Source: Tabrizicola sp. (GTDB lineage: Bacteria > Pseudomonadota > Alphaproteobacteria > Rhodobacterales > Rhodobacteraceae). From it: DNA of 64,000 nucleotides. Under the pieces are notes generated by a model. It ran no database searches and was not told where the DNA came from. It worked only from the letters and a program-made list of their open reading frames with translations. The DNA is taken from contig NZ_JAUXZE010000005.1 in assembly GCF_030694085.1 (NCBI RefSeq), positions 1 to 64,000 on the forward strand. Direction: 5' to 3'. Shown here one piece after another: positions 30,059 to 39,029 of the stretch; position 1 is the stretch's first letter, and each line of letters opens with the position of its first letter. The position numbers and the translations under genes were made by a program.

Positions 30059-30592
30059 TCAGACCCCGGCGCCGGCCGAAAGCACGGTCACGGCGCGGCG
30101 GTTCTGGGAATAGCAGGCCTCGGTCGAACAGACCTCGATCGGGCGCTCCTTGCCATAGCTGATGGTGCGCAGACGGTTTGCGGCAACGCCCTGGCTGATC
30201 AGGAAGTTCTGCACCGCCGCCGCCCGGCGCGCGCCGAGAGCCAGGTTGTATTCCCGCGTGCCCTGCTCATCGGCATGGCCTTCGATGATCGCGGCGTAGC
30301 CGGGATTCTGGTTCAGCCAGTTGGCCTGTGCCGCCAGGACCGACCGTGCCTCGGGCGACAGCGTCGACTGGTCCACCGCGAACAGCACCCGGTCACCGAC
30401 CCGCTGGTTGAAATAGGCAATCGACGTCGGGTTGTTCGGATCGCCCAGACCCGTGGTGTCGATCCCGCCCGCGCCACCAGCGCCCCCGGCTCCGCCAGGC
30501 CCACCGGCACCAGCACCATAGCGGTCGGGGTTGTTGCAGGCCGCAAGGCCCAGAACGGCGATCAGAAGCAGCGACTTGGCAGCAAGGCTCAT
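30059..30592 (-). CDS. pal: peptidoglycan-associated lipoprotein Pal
   Basis: 177 residues. Lipobox LAAC with Cys19 (MSLAAKSLLLIAVLGLAACN), a glycine/alanine-rich linker (GAGGPGGAGGAGGAGG), then an OmpA-like peptidoglycan-binding domain with NLALGARRAAAVQNFL and ISYGKERPIE. Pal anchors the outer membrane to peptidoglycan and is released by TolB in the Tol cycle. It lies between tolB and cpoB on the minus strand. Confidence 0.97.
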   Translation of the reverse strand: MSLAAKSLLLIAVLGLAACNNPDRYGAGAGGPGGAGGAGGAGGIDTTGLGDPNNPTSIAYFNQRVGDRVLFAVDQSTLSPEARSVLAAQANWLNQNPGYAAIIEGHADEQGTREYNLALGARRAAAVQNFLISQGVAANRLRTISYGKERPIEVCSTEACYSQNRRAVTVLSAGAGV

Positions 30593-30675
30593 GGGAGGGT
30601 CATCCTTCTTGTTGGCTCGATTTCGGCCAGATTAACAGCTTTGCGCCGCCGAGGGAATCGGCGGCGCGTCACAAT

Positions 30676-32028
30676 TCAGGGCAAAAGCGGCGACCAGGCC
30701 GGGTCACTGGCCGGGCCGTCGGTCGGGATCTGCTTCAGGTTCCGCCCGGTGATGTCGACCGACCACAGGCTTGCCTGCCCGCCGCCGCCGCTGGTTTCGC
30801 GGGTGAACATCAGCACGCGCCCGTTCGGCGCCCAGGTCGGGCCCTCGTCCAGGAAGCTGGCCGTCAGCAGCCGCTCTTCCGTGCCATCGGTGCGCATGAC
30901 GCCAATGTGGAAGCGGCCCTCGTTCTGCTTGGTAAAGGCGATGTAGTCGCCGCGCGGGGACCAGACCGGGGTGCCATAGCGCCCCTTCCCGCCCGAGATC
31001 CGCGTGCCTTCGCCCCCGCTCGCCGGCATGATGTAGATCTGCGGCGAGCCCGTGCGGTCACTTTCGAAGACGATCTTGCTGCCGTCCGGGCTGAAGCTGG
31101 GCGCCGTTTCGATCGAGGGTGCGTTCGTCAGCTGCGACAGGCGGCCCGAGGACAGGGACAGCGAATAGATGTCGGTATTCCCGCCCCGCTCAAGGCTGAA
31201 AACCACTGTTCCGCCATCGGGACTGAATCGCGGCGCAAAGGTCATCGTGCCCGGCTGCTCGTCCAGGGTCTGCCTGCGAAGTGAGCCGACGTCCATCAGC
31301 GTGATCCGCGGGAAACCGGATTCGTAGCTGGTGTACAGGATGCGGTCTCCGGTCGGCGAGAAGCGCGGCGCCAGCACGATCGAGTTGCTGTCCGTGAGAT
31401 ACGCCACATTGGCCCCGTCGTAATCCATCACCGCCAGCCGCTTCAGCCGCTGGTTCTTCGGCCCGCTTTCGCTGACAAAGACCACCCGGCTGTCGAAATA
31501 GCCGCCCTCCCCGGTGATCTTGGAATAGATCACGTCCGCCACCTTGTGCGACATCCGCCGCCAGCCCTGTGTGGTTCCCGCAAACTGCAAAGCGGCCCCT
31601 TCCAGCGTCGTGCCGTTGAAGACGTCATAGGCGCGGAACTTCACCGTGATCCGGTCGCCCGAGACCGACACGGCCCCCGTCACCAGCACCTGCGCGTTGA
31701 TCGCCTTCCAGTCCTCGAAAGCCACCCCGCCGTCAAAGCTGGTGATCCGGCTGATATGCGCCTCTTCCCCGATGTTGCGGAAAAAGCCCGTGCCCTCCAG
31801 ATCCGAGATCACCACCCGGGTGATCTCGCGCGCATAGTCGCCCGCGCCGCCCTCGTCGATGAAGGTCGGGATCGCGATCGGCATCGGCTCGATCACGCCC
31901 TGACCGATCACGATCCGGGGTGGGCTCGACTGCGCCAACACCGGGGCCGACATCAGCGCCCCCAAGCCCAGGGCAAGCACCAGAAGTGTCTGGAAGATCT
32001 GTCTCATGGGTCTGATCATCGGCCTCAT
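30676..32028 (-). CDS. tolB: Tol-Pal system protein TolB
   Basis: 450 residues. Signal peptide [26 protein letters not shown], an N-terminal D1 domain, then a six-bladed propeller with repeated PRFSPDG- and [15 protein letters not shown] blades. TolB shuttles between Pal and TolA in the periplasm. Start ATG 32028 has GGAGC upstream; the ATG at 32007 would be seven residues shorter and both give a good signal peptide. It lies downstream of an extra TolA-like gene. Confidence 0.95.
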   Translation of the reverse strand: MRPMIRPMRQIFQTLLVLALGLGALMSAPVLAQSSPPRIVIGQGVIEPMPIAIPTFIDEGGAGDYAREITRVVISDLEGTGFFRNIGEEAHISRITSFDGGVAFEDWKAINAQVLVTGAVSVSGDRITVKFRAYDVFNGTTLEGAALQFAGTTQGWRRMSHKVADVIYSKITGEGGYFDSRVVFVSESGPKNQRLKRLAVMDYDGANVAYLTDSNSIVLAPRFSPTGDRILYTSYESGFPRITLMDVGSLRRQTLDEQPGTMTFAPRFSPDGGTVVFSLERGGNTDIYSLSLSSGRLSQLTNAPSIETAPSFSPDGSKIVFESDRTGSPQIYIMPASGGEGTRISGGKGRYGTPVWSPRGDYIAFTKQNEGRFHIGVMRTDGTEERLLTASFLDEGPTWAPNGRVLMFTRETSGGGGQASLWSVDITGRNLKQIPTDGPASDPAWSPLLP

Positions 32029-32111
32029 GCTCCGTTCTTTTCTATGTCATTGCCCGCGTTGGCCGCAGGAGAGAAGGGGAAATTCCCCGATTTGGTTCCA
32101 TGCCCAAGTGG

Positions 32112-32573
32112 TCATCTTACCCGCATCCCATTGGCATCGAAGACCAGATCAAGCACGCGCCAGCTGTCGAACCGGTCCAGAGGAAGCGGAAGTCCGCCGT
32201 CCGAGTCTGCGCGCAGGATTGCCCTGCGGGCTGCGTGAAACAACCCCTGGACAGCTTCATCATTTGGGCCGTCGGCAGCGATGAGGATGATCTGATCGGC
32301 GCGTCCAGCCGCAGAAAAGCATACTCTGACAGTAACCTGGCTTTCCAGTGCCTCCGGCGAGGCCGCCCCAAGGTTCCATTTGCGGGCGATCGCGCTCGTG
32401 ACGTCGCCGAACATGGCTTTCGCACCGCCAACACTTGCCAAGGTGCAATCAAAACCGACGTGTGGCGCCGGGATCTTCGCGCTTTCGGCAGCTGCTGCAG
32501 CAGGCACGGCGACAAGACCTGCCCAAAGGACAATCAGGCACTTCCTTCGCGCACGATGCAGATCACCCATCAT
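32112..32573 (-). CDS. secreted stand-alone TolA domain III (TolA paralogue)
   Basis: 153 residues: signal peptide (RARRKCLIVLWAGLVAVPAAAAA) followed directly by a C-terminal TolA-type domain. The mature part aligns along its length with the last ~100 residues of the adjacent TolA: GDVTSAIARKWNLGAAS versus GDISSAIARRWNLGAAS, and the final DLVFDANGMRVR is identical. It lacks the membrane anchor and the long domain II of TolA, so it would be a free periplasmic domain III. The start ATG shares ATGA with the tolA stop. It could compete with TolA for TolB/Pal/CpoB, or be a decaying duplicate; the open frame and intact signal peptide favour function. Confidence 0.85.
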   Translation of the reverse strand: MMGDLHRARRKCLIVLWAGLVAVPAAAAAESAKIPAPHVGFDCTLASVGGAKAMFGDVTSAIARKWNLGAASPEALESQVTVRVCFSAAGRADQIILIAADGPNDEAVQGLFHAARRAILRADSDGGLPLPLDRFDSWRVLDLVFDANGMRVR

Positions 32574-32621
32574 CTTACCCGCATCCCATTGGCATCGAAG
32601 ACCAGATCAAGCACGCGCCAG
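32112..32621. repeat. 52-base direct repeat at the 3' ends of tolA and its paralogue
   Basis: Bases 32112-32163 are identical to 32570-32621, including stop codons and the codons for DLVFDANGMRVR, followed by one mismatch and seven further matches. The rest of the two domains is only moderately similar, so this stretch was either recently converted or is under unusual constraint. Confidence 0.9.
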
Positions 32622-33715
32622 GTGTCGAACTTGCCTGGCGGCAAAGGAATCCCGCCTTCCGAATGGGTCCGGTTCACCGCCCGCCGGGCGATGGAATACA
32701 GGTTGTCGATGGCCGATTGCGTCGGTCCGTTCGACTCGATCAGCTGGAAGTCCACCGGCCTGCCCGCCTCATCGAAGCTTACCCGGATCACCACCATCGT
32801 CGACAAGACGTCGGTCGATGCCGCGCCCAGGTTCCAGCGCCGCGCGATGGCGCTGGAGATATCCCCCATCTCGCCCCCGGTCAGCGGCGGTCCTTGTGGA
32901 CGGTTCTGGCCACCCTGCGCCACCGGCTCTTCCACCGGCTCATCCGCCGCCTCGCCCAAGAGCGCGTCGATGGCATCCTGCGTCGCGCTGTCGTCCACTG
33001 GCTGCACGTTCAACTCGGCCGCGGCGCGCGGTTCAGGTTCGGGTTCGGGGTCGGGTTGCGGCGCCGGTCGCGACGGCTTGGCCCGCGGCCGCAGCGAAGT
33101 CGTCATCCCCGTCTCTGCCGTCTGGTCCTGGTTTGCCTCGGTCTGCGTCACGTCCCCGGTATCCTCGGGCACCGTTGCCTCGGTTGGCTCCTGCTCGATG
33201 ATCTCCTCGACCGCCGGGTCCTCGCTGACCGCCGGTTCGGGGATCTCGGATGTCTCCGCTTCCGTCTCGGGCTGCACCGGATCGGGCGCAATGATGTCCT
33301 CGGCTTCGGGGGCCGGCTGGATTTCGGTCGACTCCGACTGGATCGCCTGCTCCTCCTCGGCCTGCACCGCTTCGGACGGCGGCGGCTCCACCACCGGCAC
33401 CGGCTCCGGTTCCGGCTCTGGCAGCGGTTCGGGCTCAGGCTCAGGCTCGGGTTCCGGCAACGGCTCGGGCTCGGGCTCCACCACCTCTTCGGGTCGCGCC
33501 TGCGGCCGGACCGGCGCAGGCTCTTCGGCCGGGGTCGGAGTGGCCCCGGACTGCAACGCGGCGAACTCTTCCGAAGTGATCATGGAAACCGAGGTCACGA
33601 TGACCTCGTCAGGCGGCGCCGGCGCGAACAGCCAATCGCCGACCAGCACCCAGAGGACAACCCCCACATGCCCGATCGCCGATACAACCGTTCCCGTCTG
33701 GAACCGCGTTTCCAT
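32570..33715 (-). CDS. tolA: Tol-Pal system protein TolA
   Basis: 381 residues. A short cytoplasmic start and one membrane helix (about VVSAIGHVGVVLWVLVGDWLF) are followed by a very long Pro/Glu-rich domain II (from EPAPVRPQARPEEVVEPEPE-type repeats), unlike the Ala/Lys helical domain II of E. coli and more like TonB proteins. The C-terminal domain III (about 275-381) contains GGEMGDISSAIARRWNLGAAS. TolA is the force-transmitting link from TolQR to Pal. Five bases after tolR; the paralogue at 32112 overlaps its stop. Confidence 0.95.
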   Translation of the reverse strand: METRFQTGTVVSAIGHVGVVLWVLVGDWLFAPAPPDEVIVTSVSMITSEEFAALQSGATPTPAEEPAPVRPQARPEEVVEPEPEPLPEPEPEPEPEPLPEPEPEPVPVVEPPPSEAVQAEEEQAIQSESTEIQPAPEAEDIIAPDPVQPETEAETSEIPEPAVSEDPAVEEIIEQEPTEATVPEDTGDVTQTEANQDQTAETGMTTSLRPRAKPSRPAPQPDPEPEPEPRAAAELNVQPVDDSATQDAIDALLGEAADEPVEEPVAQGGQNRPQGPPLTGGEMGDISSAIARRWNLGAASTDVLSTMVVIRVSFDEAGRPVDFQLIESNGPTQSAIDNLYSIARRAVNRTHSEGGIPLPPGKFDTWRVLDLVFDANGMRVR

Positions 33716-33720
33716 CCGCC

Positions 33721-34215
33721 TCAGCCGCCGCCGTTTCCGGTATTCGACGCAGCCCCGGCGCCAAAGCTTGGCCCCTCGCCATCGGTGACCAGGCCGATCT
33801 CGTTGAACCCGCCGGCGTTCAAGGCACCCATCACCTGAGCCACCCGCTCATAGGGGATCGCCCCATCAGCCCGCAGGAAGATCTTCTTCGACGTCCGCTC
33901 GGCCGCGATGGCCGTCAGCTTCGGGATCATCTCGCCATCCGACACCTCGGTCGTCTGGATCGCCAGCCGCCCGTCCGCCGTGATCGTCACCGTCAGCGGC
34001 TCTTCCTGTTCCGTGGGCAAAGCCGCCGCCGCCGTCTTCGGCAGCTCCACCGGCACACCCACCGTCAGCATCGGCGCGGCGACCATGAAGATGATCAGCA
34101 GGACCAGCATCACGTCCACCATCGGCGTGATGTTGATTTCGCTCATCGCGGCCGACCGCCCGCCGCGGCGGCGACGCCGTCCACCGCCCGCCGATCCCGA
34201 AGCCCCCATGCCCAT
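33721..34215 (-). CDS. tolR: Tol-Pal system protein TolR (ExbD/TolR family)
   Basis: 164 residues. A glycine/arginine-rich N-terminus (GRRRRRGGR) precedes the single membrane helix NITPMVDVMLVLLIIFMV containing Asp34, the proton-path residue. The periplasmic part ends with a Gly/Ala/Asn-rich tail. With TolQ it forms the proton-driven motor that energises TolA. It starts 3 bases after tolQ. Confidence 0.97.
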   Translation of the reverse strand: MGMGASGSAGGGRRRRRGGRSAAMSEINITPMVDVMLVLLIIFMVAAPMLTVGVPVELPKTAAAALPTEQEEPLTVTITADGRLAIQTTEVSDGEMIPKLTAIAAERTSKKIFLRADGAIPYERVAQVMGALNAGGFNEIGLVTDGEGPSFGAGAASNTGNGGG

Positions 34216-34218
34216 GGC

Positions 34219-34914
34219 TTACGAGTCCAGCTGGCGCGACAGGATCGTCGCGAATTCGTCGGCAAAGGCCTCATAGCCGCCAACCACCCGGTCGATGTCG
34301 GCAGACAGCTTGTTGTAGAACACCGCCGCCGGAATGGCCGCGACCAGTCCCACGCCGGTCGCCAGCAACGCCTCGGCGATCCCCGGCGCCACGACGGCAA
34401 GACTGGTGTTCTGGCTGATGGCGATCTGCTCGAAGCTGTGCTTGATCCCCCAGACGGTGCCAAAAAGGCCGATGAAGGTCGCGGTCGAGCCGGTCGTCGC
34501 CAGGAAACTCAGGCCCCGGTTCATCATCTCCGCCTCACGCGCGATGGCCACATTCATCGCCCGGTCGATGCGCGATTGAGCGCCCGCGATCAGGCCCCCG
34601 TCCTGCTTGTGGCTCCGCCGCCACTCCAGCATCCCCGCCGCGAAGATCTTCTCGCTCTGCCCCTGCGGTTCCGCCCCGATCTTCTCGAACAGCTCGTCCA
34701 GGGGTTCGCCCGACCAGAAGGCCCGATCAAAGATCGTCGCCTCGCCCTGCGCGCGGCGCAGCATGATGTGTTTCTGGATGATGATCGCCCAGCTCCAGAA
34801 GGACATGACGAACAGCATCAACATGACGATCTTCACCGTCAGGGTTGCACGTGCAAAAAGGGCGAACATGGAGAAATCAATCTCCTGCGCCATCGCAAGG
34901 GTTTCGCTTTCCAT
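34219..34914 (-). CDS. tolQ: Tol-Pal system protein TolQ (MotA/TolQ/ExbB family)
   Basis: 231 residues with three membrane segments: SMFALFARATLTVKIVMLML, then STATFIGLFGTVWGIKHSF and GIAEALLATGVGLVAAIPAAVF. GLFGTVWG is the family signature. The frame stays open upstream to 35328, but that part is repeat DNA; ATG 34914 (MESETLAMAQEIDF) with AGCAGG upstream gives normal length. First gene of the tolQRA-tolB-pal-cpoB series and separated from ybgC by a 358-base repeat-filled gap. Confidence 0.96.
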   Translation of the reverse strand: MESETLAMAQEIDFSMFALFARATLTVKIVMLMLFVMSFWSWAIIIQKHIMLRRAQGEATIFDRAFWSGEPLDELFEKIGAEPQGQSEKIFAAGMLEWRRSHKQDGGLIAGAQSRIDRAMNVAIAREAEMMNRGLSFLATTGSTATFIGLFGTVWGIKHSFEQIAISQNTSLAVVAPGIAEALLATGVGLVAAIPAAVFYNKLSADIDRVVGGYEAFADEFATILSRQLDS

Positions 34915-35272
34915 ACGCCTGCTCTTGTTGATCGGGCCGTTATTCGGCTCCGTTATCGATGATTCTACCAAGATTGCAGGGGGATTGCCAACACAAGTCT
35001 GTGGGCGGCAGGGATTCGCCCGCAGATGACGGCACTTGTCATGGCCTCGGGCGGGCAACTCAAGCCGCACCCGCCTTTCATCTTTGCCCAAATATCCCCG
35101 CCGGAGGCACCGACCGCTCGCGCCCCTGGCCCGCCGACCGAAAACCGGGCGCCCCTCCCCTCTCCCCTGGGGGCGAGGGGTCGGGGGTGGGGGGCATCCG
35201 GTCAGGTCGCCAGTGCAATTCAGGCCCCCATTGCACCTCCGCCTCGGTGCAACGCATCGGTACACCTCAGCC
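34915..35272. other. gap between ybgC and tolQ, filled with short repeats
   Basis: No gene is seen. It contains copy 2 of the TTTCATCTTTGCCC repeat (35076-35108), a C-rich CTCCCCTCTCCCCTGGGGGC-like stretch near 35155-35200, and two imperfect copies of a TGCACCTCCGCCTCGGTGCAAC-like unit near 35231-35285, which can fold into GGTGCAA/TTGCACC hairpins. Some of these may terminate ybgC; the tolQ promoter must lie in the part nearest 34920. Confidence 0.65.
35076..35108 (+). repeat. ATCTTTGCCCAAATATCC repeat, copy 2
   Basis: Identical over 33 bases to copy 1 at 18761. Located between ybgC and tolQ. Confidence 0.85.
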
Positions 35273-35674
35273 TCAGTGCAACGTCCCCGACAGCCTGGCC
35301 CGCACCTCTGCCGGCAACCGCGCCGCATGGCCGTCGTCGCCCAGGCAGACCAGGGTCACCACGGACACGAAAAGCCGTTCGCCCCCGCGCAGCACGACCT
35401 GCTCCAGCACGATCCGCGCCCCACCCAGCGCCTGAAGTTTCGTCTCCACCACCAGCTCGTCGGCGAACTTCGCGGGCCGCAGATACTCCGCCTCGACCCG
35501 CCGTACGGCAAAGACGATCCCCTCCCGCGCCTTCAGCGCAATCTGGTCCACCCCCAGCGCCTCGACCCATTCGGTCCGGGCGCGTTCGATGAACTTCAGG
35601 TAATTGGCATAGTAGACGATCCCCGCCAGATCGGTGTCTTCGTAATAGACGCGCACGGCGTGGGTATGGGTCAT
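35273..35674 (-). CDS. ybgC: YbgC-type acyl-CoA thioesterase
   Basis: 133 residues from ATG 35674 (MTHTHAVRVYYEDTDLAGIV). Hot-dog fold thioesterase with the active-site motif YYEDTDLAGIVYYANYLKF including the catalytic Asp. Members of the tol-pal-associated YbgC group hydrolyse short-chain or phospholipid-linked acyl-CoA; the precise role is not known. Placed upstream of tolQ as in most proteobacteria, though separated by the 358-base repeat gap. Confidence 0.93.
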   Translation of the reverse strand: MTHTHAVRVYYEDTDLAGIVYYANYLKFIERARTEWVEALGVDQIALKAREGIVFAVRRVEAEYLRPAKFADELVVETKLQALGGARIVLEQVVLRGGERLFVSVVTLVCLGDDGHAARLPAEVRARLSGTLH

Positions 35675-35775
35675 GGGGGCCCTGTCACTTGCGGTGGACT
35701 GCACGCAGCTTGCGCCTGCGCAGATATCCTCTTGCCGCAAGATCCGGCCGCGCGCCAGTGGGCTAACCCAGCGGG

Positions 35776-36012
35776 CTAAAGCTGTGCTGGATACTGCGCC
35801 ATCAACAACATCATGCCGATTTCGCTCTGGACGGCTTCTGGATGGTTGTTCATGACCTCCAGCAGAAAGGCACGGTCGGCGCGGTCAGGATCCGGTTGCG
35901 GCACCGGCGACCGATCGGGATCGACCCGGGAGGGTGCAGGTCGACCGTGGTCGCGCCCCAGGACCTGCGTCATCAGGTGCAGAAAGCCCTGCGGTGGATA
36001 TTCAAGCTGCAT
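35776..36012 (-). CDS. small hypothetical protein, divergent from a LysR gene
   Basis: 78 residues: MQLEYPPQGFLHLMTQVLGRD..., with a Pro/Asp/Arg-rich middle (SRVDPDRSPVPQPDPDRADR) and a C-terminal helix (FLLEVMNNHPEAVQSEIGMMLLMAQYP). A good CGGAGG ribosome site is 9 bases upstream of ATG 36012. The family is not recognised. It is transcribed away from the LysR gene at 36101, suggesting that the regulator controls it, although the target could also be another gene. Confidence 0.6.
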   Translation of the reverse strand: MQLEYPPQGFLHLMTQVLGRDHGRPAPSRVDPDRSPVPQPDPDRADRAFLLEVMNNHPEAVQSEIGMMLLMAQYPAQL

Positions 36013-36082
36013 TTTGCGGTCCTCCGGGTTACTGTTCGATCAGACTGCCGGATGCGCAAAGCCGGGGGTATCCACCCCGGTG

Positions 36083-36098
36083 TTGTAAGGCTCTACAA
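36083..36098. promoter_or_regulatory. inverted repeat TTGTA-N6-TACAA before a LysR gene
   Basis: Perfect 5-base inverted repeat ending two bases before the ATG of the LysR-family gene. It could be a LysR-type operator, but it overlaps the translation start region, so the role is uncertain. Confidence 0.4.
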
Positions 36099-36100
36099 AA

Positions 36101-37021
36101 ATGAAGAGCGACTTGCGGGATTGGTCGGATGTGCGGGTCTTCCTGGCGGTCGTTCGCGCCGGATCGACCCTTGCCGCATCCAAGGTTCTCGGTTTGGCCC
36201 AGCCCACCGTGGCACGGCGGATCGAGGCGCTGGAACACGCTCTGGGTCTGGTCCTCTTCGAACGCGACACCCGCGGCTTCCAGCCGACCCCAGAGGCAAG
36301 GGCCCTGATCGAACACGCGCAATCCCTTGAAGCCGCCGCCCTCGGTTTTTCCGACGCCGCCCGACAGCAAAGCGCAGGCACGTCGCGAACCATCCGGTTC
36401 ACGGGATTCAAGGATGCCTTCAATCATCGCCTCGGATCGGTGATCGAGGCCTTCGCTCTCACGCATCCCGGTGTCCGGTTCGAGTTCCTGCCAAGTGACG
36501 ACAAGCTCGATCTGGCAAAAGGCGAAGCCGACGTCGCCTTGCGTGGCGCGGACGTCGTTCGCGAAACGACGCTGATCTGCCGCACGATCCGAAAGATCGG
36601 ATTTTCCCTCGTCGCCTCCAAAGGCTATGCCGAGCGCCACCCGCTCCCCTCGACCGAGGCCGATTTCGCCGGCCACCGGTTCGCCGTCCATCAGGGGCGC
36701 CACGTCAACTCGCGCGCCAATCAGTGGTTGCTTGCCCGAATTGGTCCCGATCAGATCGCCATGGCCGTCAACGACATGAAGGCGATGGAGGCCGCGATCC
36801 TGATGGGGGCCGGTATCGGGATCCTGCCGACGCCGTCCGGGCCCGGCAATGAAACGCTGACCCGCTGCTTCGAGCTTCCGTCCCAGACGGCGACGACGAT
36901 CTGGCTCCTGGTCAATCCCGTCGCCTGGCGCAGGCCCGAGGTGAAAGCGTTCACCGCCTTCTTCGTCCCGCACTACCGGGCCCAGTTTCCACCCTCGCCA
37001 CAGGCTCCAAAGACCGACTGA
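36101..37021 (+). CDS. LysR-family transcriptional regulator
   Basis: 306 residues. N-terminal winged helix VRVFLAVVRAGSTLAASKVLG then AQPTVARRIEALEHALG, followed by a linker helix and an effector-binding domain (residues about 90-295) with FEFLPSDDKLDLAKGEADVALRG. The effector is not predictable. The gene sits between the ybgC and ruv parts of a cluster that is continuous in many relatives, so it looks inserted. It is divergent from the 78-residue protein at 35776. Confidence 0.9.
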   Translation: MKSDLRDWSDVRVFLAVVRAGSTLAASKVLGLAQPTVARRIEALEHALGLVLFERDTRGFQPTPEARALIEHAQSLEAAALGFSDAARQQSAGTSRTIRFTGFKDAFNHRLGSVIEAFALTHPGVRFEFLPSDDKLDLAKGEADVALRGADVVRETTLICRTIRKIGFSLVASKGYAERHPLPSTEADFAGHRFAVHQGRHVNSRANQWLLARIGPDQIAMAVNDMKAMEAAILMGAGIGILPTPSGPGNETLTRCFELPSQTATTIWLLVNPVAWRRPEVKAFTAFFVPHYRAQFPPSPQAPKTD

Positions 37022-37179
37022 CGCGGAAAATCAACCGGGCCGAGCAATGTTCGCCTGTATGGCTGACCCCTCATCCTCCGGGAAGCTGCGCAAAGACGCA
37101 GCCAGCCCTCGCGCGTCACAGGTTAAGAAATGCTGAACAGCCACAGTCAAGCTTCTGCAATCATTCATTTATCCAGGAT

Positions 37180-37194
37180 TGTCCACCGTGGACA
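37180..37194. terminator. TGTCCAC-C-GTGGACA palindrome
   Basis: Perfect 7-base arms around one central base, immediately past the stop codon of the minus-strand gene at 37197. It could be a terminator stem or a protein-binding site. Confidence 0.5.
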
Positions 37195-37196
37195 GC

Positions 37197-37817
37197 CTAG
37201 CCGACCCGAACCCGAGCCGCCAGCCGCAGCGCATGGCTGGGGTCGCGGGCCATCACCGGCAGCACCGGATCATACCCCGCCCGGATCACCGCCCCGATCT
37301 CCGGCCGCAGGATCACCCGCTCCCCGACCCGCGCCAGTGGCGAGGTCCCGTCAAAGGCCCGGTCCGACCACAGCAGCGCCGTCTGCACCGCCTGAGCCAG
37401 GGCCAGCGTCTCGGCCTCCATCCCCGCCAGCGCCGCATCCATCCTCAGGAAGACAAACGCCGCCTTGATCGCGCCCGAGGCCTCGAACCGGAAGATCCGG
37501 TACTGGTTCGCCCCCGCCGCTTCCAGCCGCGCCACCAGCGCGGGCAACTCCGGCACCAGCCGCCCCAGGTCCTTGACCTCCAGCAGCTCTCCCCACTCGC
37601 GGAAGGCAAACACCATCAGGTTCGCACCCAGCTCCGGGTCCGTCTCGGCCATCTTGTGACCCGCCAGGACCACCACCGCCTCGAACGCGCCCTTGAAGAC
37701 CGACAGGCTTGCATCATCCACCCCGAAGACCACCGGCACGATCGGCCGCCCCCAGCGCGCAAATAGGTAGTCCCCATCGCCGCGGGTGAACAACGCCTCG
37801 ATCTCGCCCGGTTCCAT
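37197..37817 (-). CDS. conserved hypothetical protein downstream of ruvB
   Basis: 206 residues from ATG 37817 (MEPGEIEALFTRGDGDYLFARWGRP), with GAGGGAAAC upstream. The middle contains YLFARWGRPIVPVVFGVDDAS and NLMVFAFREWGELLEV, and the protein ends DPSHALRLAARVRVG. Mixed alpha/beta with no clear catalytic triad. I do not recognise the family; similar proteins appear near ruvB in Rhodobacteraceae. Its leader overlaps copy 4 of the ATCTTTGCCC repeat. It is 176 bases from ruvB, with hairpins between, so it may have its own promoter. Confidence 0.75.
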   Translation of the reverse strand: MEPGEIEALFTRGDGDYLFARWGRPIVPVVFGVDDASLSVFKGAFEAVVVLAGHKMAETDPELGANLMVFAFREWGELLEVKDLGRLVPELPALVARLEAAGANQYRIFRFEASGAIKAAFVFLRMDAALAGMEAETLALAQAVQTALLWSDRAFDGTSPLARVGERVILRPEIGAVIRAGYDPVLPVMARDPSHALRLAARVRVG

Positions 37818-37841
37818 GTTTCCCTCGCCCGCCTCAGCGCC

Positions 37842-37874
37842 ATTCATCTTTGCACAAATATCCTCGGGGTATGC
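37842..37874 (+). repeat. ATCTTTGCACAAATATCC repeat, copy 4 (diverged)
   Basis: ATTCATCTTTGCACAAATAT then CCTCGGGG instead of CCCGCCGG. It lies in the leader of the minus-strand gene ending at 37817. Confidence 0.75.
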
Positions 37875-37884
37875 CATCGGTTGC

Positions 37885-37909
37885 GCCATCGGTTCAAGAA
37901 ACCGATGGC
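37885..37909 (-). terminator. ruvCAB distal hairpin
   Basis: Perfect 10-base stem GCCATCGGTT / AACCGATGGC with loop CAAGA, followed at 37911-37928 by a second hairpin TTGGGG...CCCCAA. Both are downstream of ruvB on the minus strand. No long T run follows, so termination strength is uncertain. Confidence 0.6.
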
Positions 37910-37993
37910 ATTGGGGGTGTAACCCCAACGACCGAGGAGGAGGGCGCAAGCCCCGACGACGTGACAAAAGCCTCGCGGCGCAAGCCGCTCCGC

Positions 37994-39019
37994 TCAGCTG
38001 CCGAACAGGTCCGCCTGACCGGGCTGTTTGGGCGCCTCCAGCCCCAGATGCCGCCAGGCCTTCGCCCCCAGCATCCGCCCGCGCGGGGTGCGCAGGATCA
38101 GGCCCTGCTGCAAGAGGTATGGCTCGATCACCTCCTCGATCGCATCGCGCGGCTCGCTCAGCGCCGCCGCGATCGTCTCGACCCCGACCGGCCCGCCACC
38201 ATAGTTCTCGGCCAGCAAGCTCAGATAGCGCCGGTCCGCCCCGTCCAGTCCCAGGTTGTCCACCCCCAGCCGGGTCAGCGCCCGGTCGGCCAGCGCGCGG
38301 GAGATTCGCCCGCCCTCCTCGACCAGCGCGAAATCCACCACCCGCCTGAGCAGCCGCCCAGCGATCCGTGGCGTCCCCCGTGCGCGCCGGGCAATCTCGC
38401 GGCAGCCCTCCGCCTCGGCCTGCACCCCCATCAGCCGCGCGCCCCGGGTGACGATCTCGAACAGCTCCGCCTCGCTGTAGAACTCCAGCCGCGTCGGTAT
38501 CCCGAAACGGTCGCGCAGTGGGGTCGTCAGCAACCCCAGTCGCGTCGTCGCCCCCACCAGCGTGAATGGCTGCAGGTCGATCCGCACTGTCCGCGCCGCC
38601 GGCCCCTCACCGATCACCAGATCCAGTGCAAAGTCCTCCAGCGCCGGATAAAGCACCTCCTCGACCACCGGGGAAAGCCGGTGGATCTCGTCGATGAACA
38701 AGACGTCCCGCGGCTCCAGGTTGGTCAGGATCGCCGCCAGATCGCCCGGTTTGGCCAGCACCGGGCCCGAGGTCATGCGGAACCCCACCCCCAGCTCCCG
38801 CGCCATGATCTGCGCCAGCGTGGTCTTGCCCAGACCGGGCGGCCCGTGGAACAGCGTGTGGTCCATCGCCTCGCCCCGCATCCGGGCGGACTCAATGAAC
38901 ACCGCCAGGTTCGCCCGCGCGTCCGCCTGCCCGATGAACTCGGCCAGCATCTGCGGCCGCAACGCCTTGTCGGTGTCCTCGGGCAGCTTCTCGGGACGGA
39001 GCGTCGGATCGGAACTCAT
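37994..39019 (-). CDS. ruvB: Holliday junction branch migration ATPase RuvB
   Basis: 341 residues. AAA+ ATPase with Walker [10 protein letters not shown] at 59-67, Walker [10 protein letters not shown] ending near 112, sensor I ([10 protein letters not shown]), and a C-terminal winged helix that ends [15 protein letters not shown]. Two hexamers drive branch migration of the RuvA-bound junction. It starts 10 bases after ruvA. Complete and canonical. Confidence 0.98.
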   Translation of the reverse strand: MSSDPTLRPEKLPEDTDKALRPQMLAEFIGQADARANLAVFIESARMRGEAMDHTLFHGPPGLGKTTLAQIMARELGVGFRMTSGPVLAKPGDLAAILTNLEPRDVLFIDEIHRLSPVVEEVLYPALEDFALDLVIGEGPAARTVRIDLQPFTLVGATTRLGLLTTPLRDRFGIPTRLEFYSEAELFEIVTRGARLMGVQAEAEGCREIARRARGTPRIAGRLLRRVVDFALVEEGGRISRALADRALTRLGVDNLGLDGADRRYLSLLAENYGGGPVGVETIAAALSEPRDAIEEVIEPYLLQQGLILRTPRGRMLGAKAWRHLGLEAPKQPGQADLFGS

Positions 39020-39029
39020 TTCAGGTCAG

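Noticed and set aside
34915..35328. Extended TolQ N-terminus
   Set aside because: It falls in repeat DNA and is absent from TolQ proteins; ATG 34914 gives the normal 231 residues.
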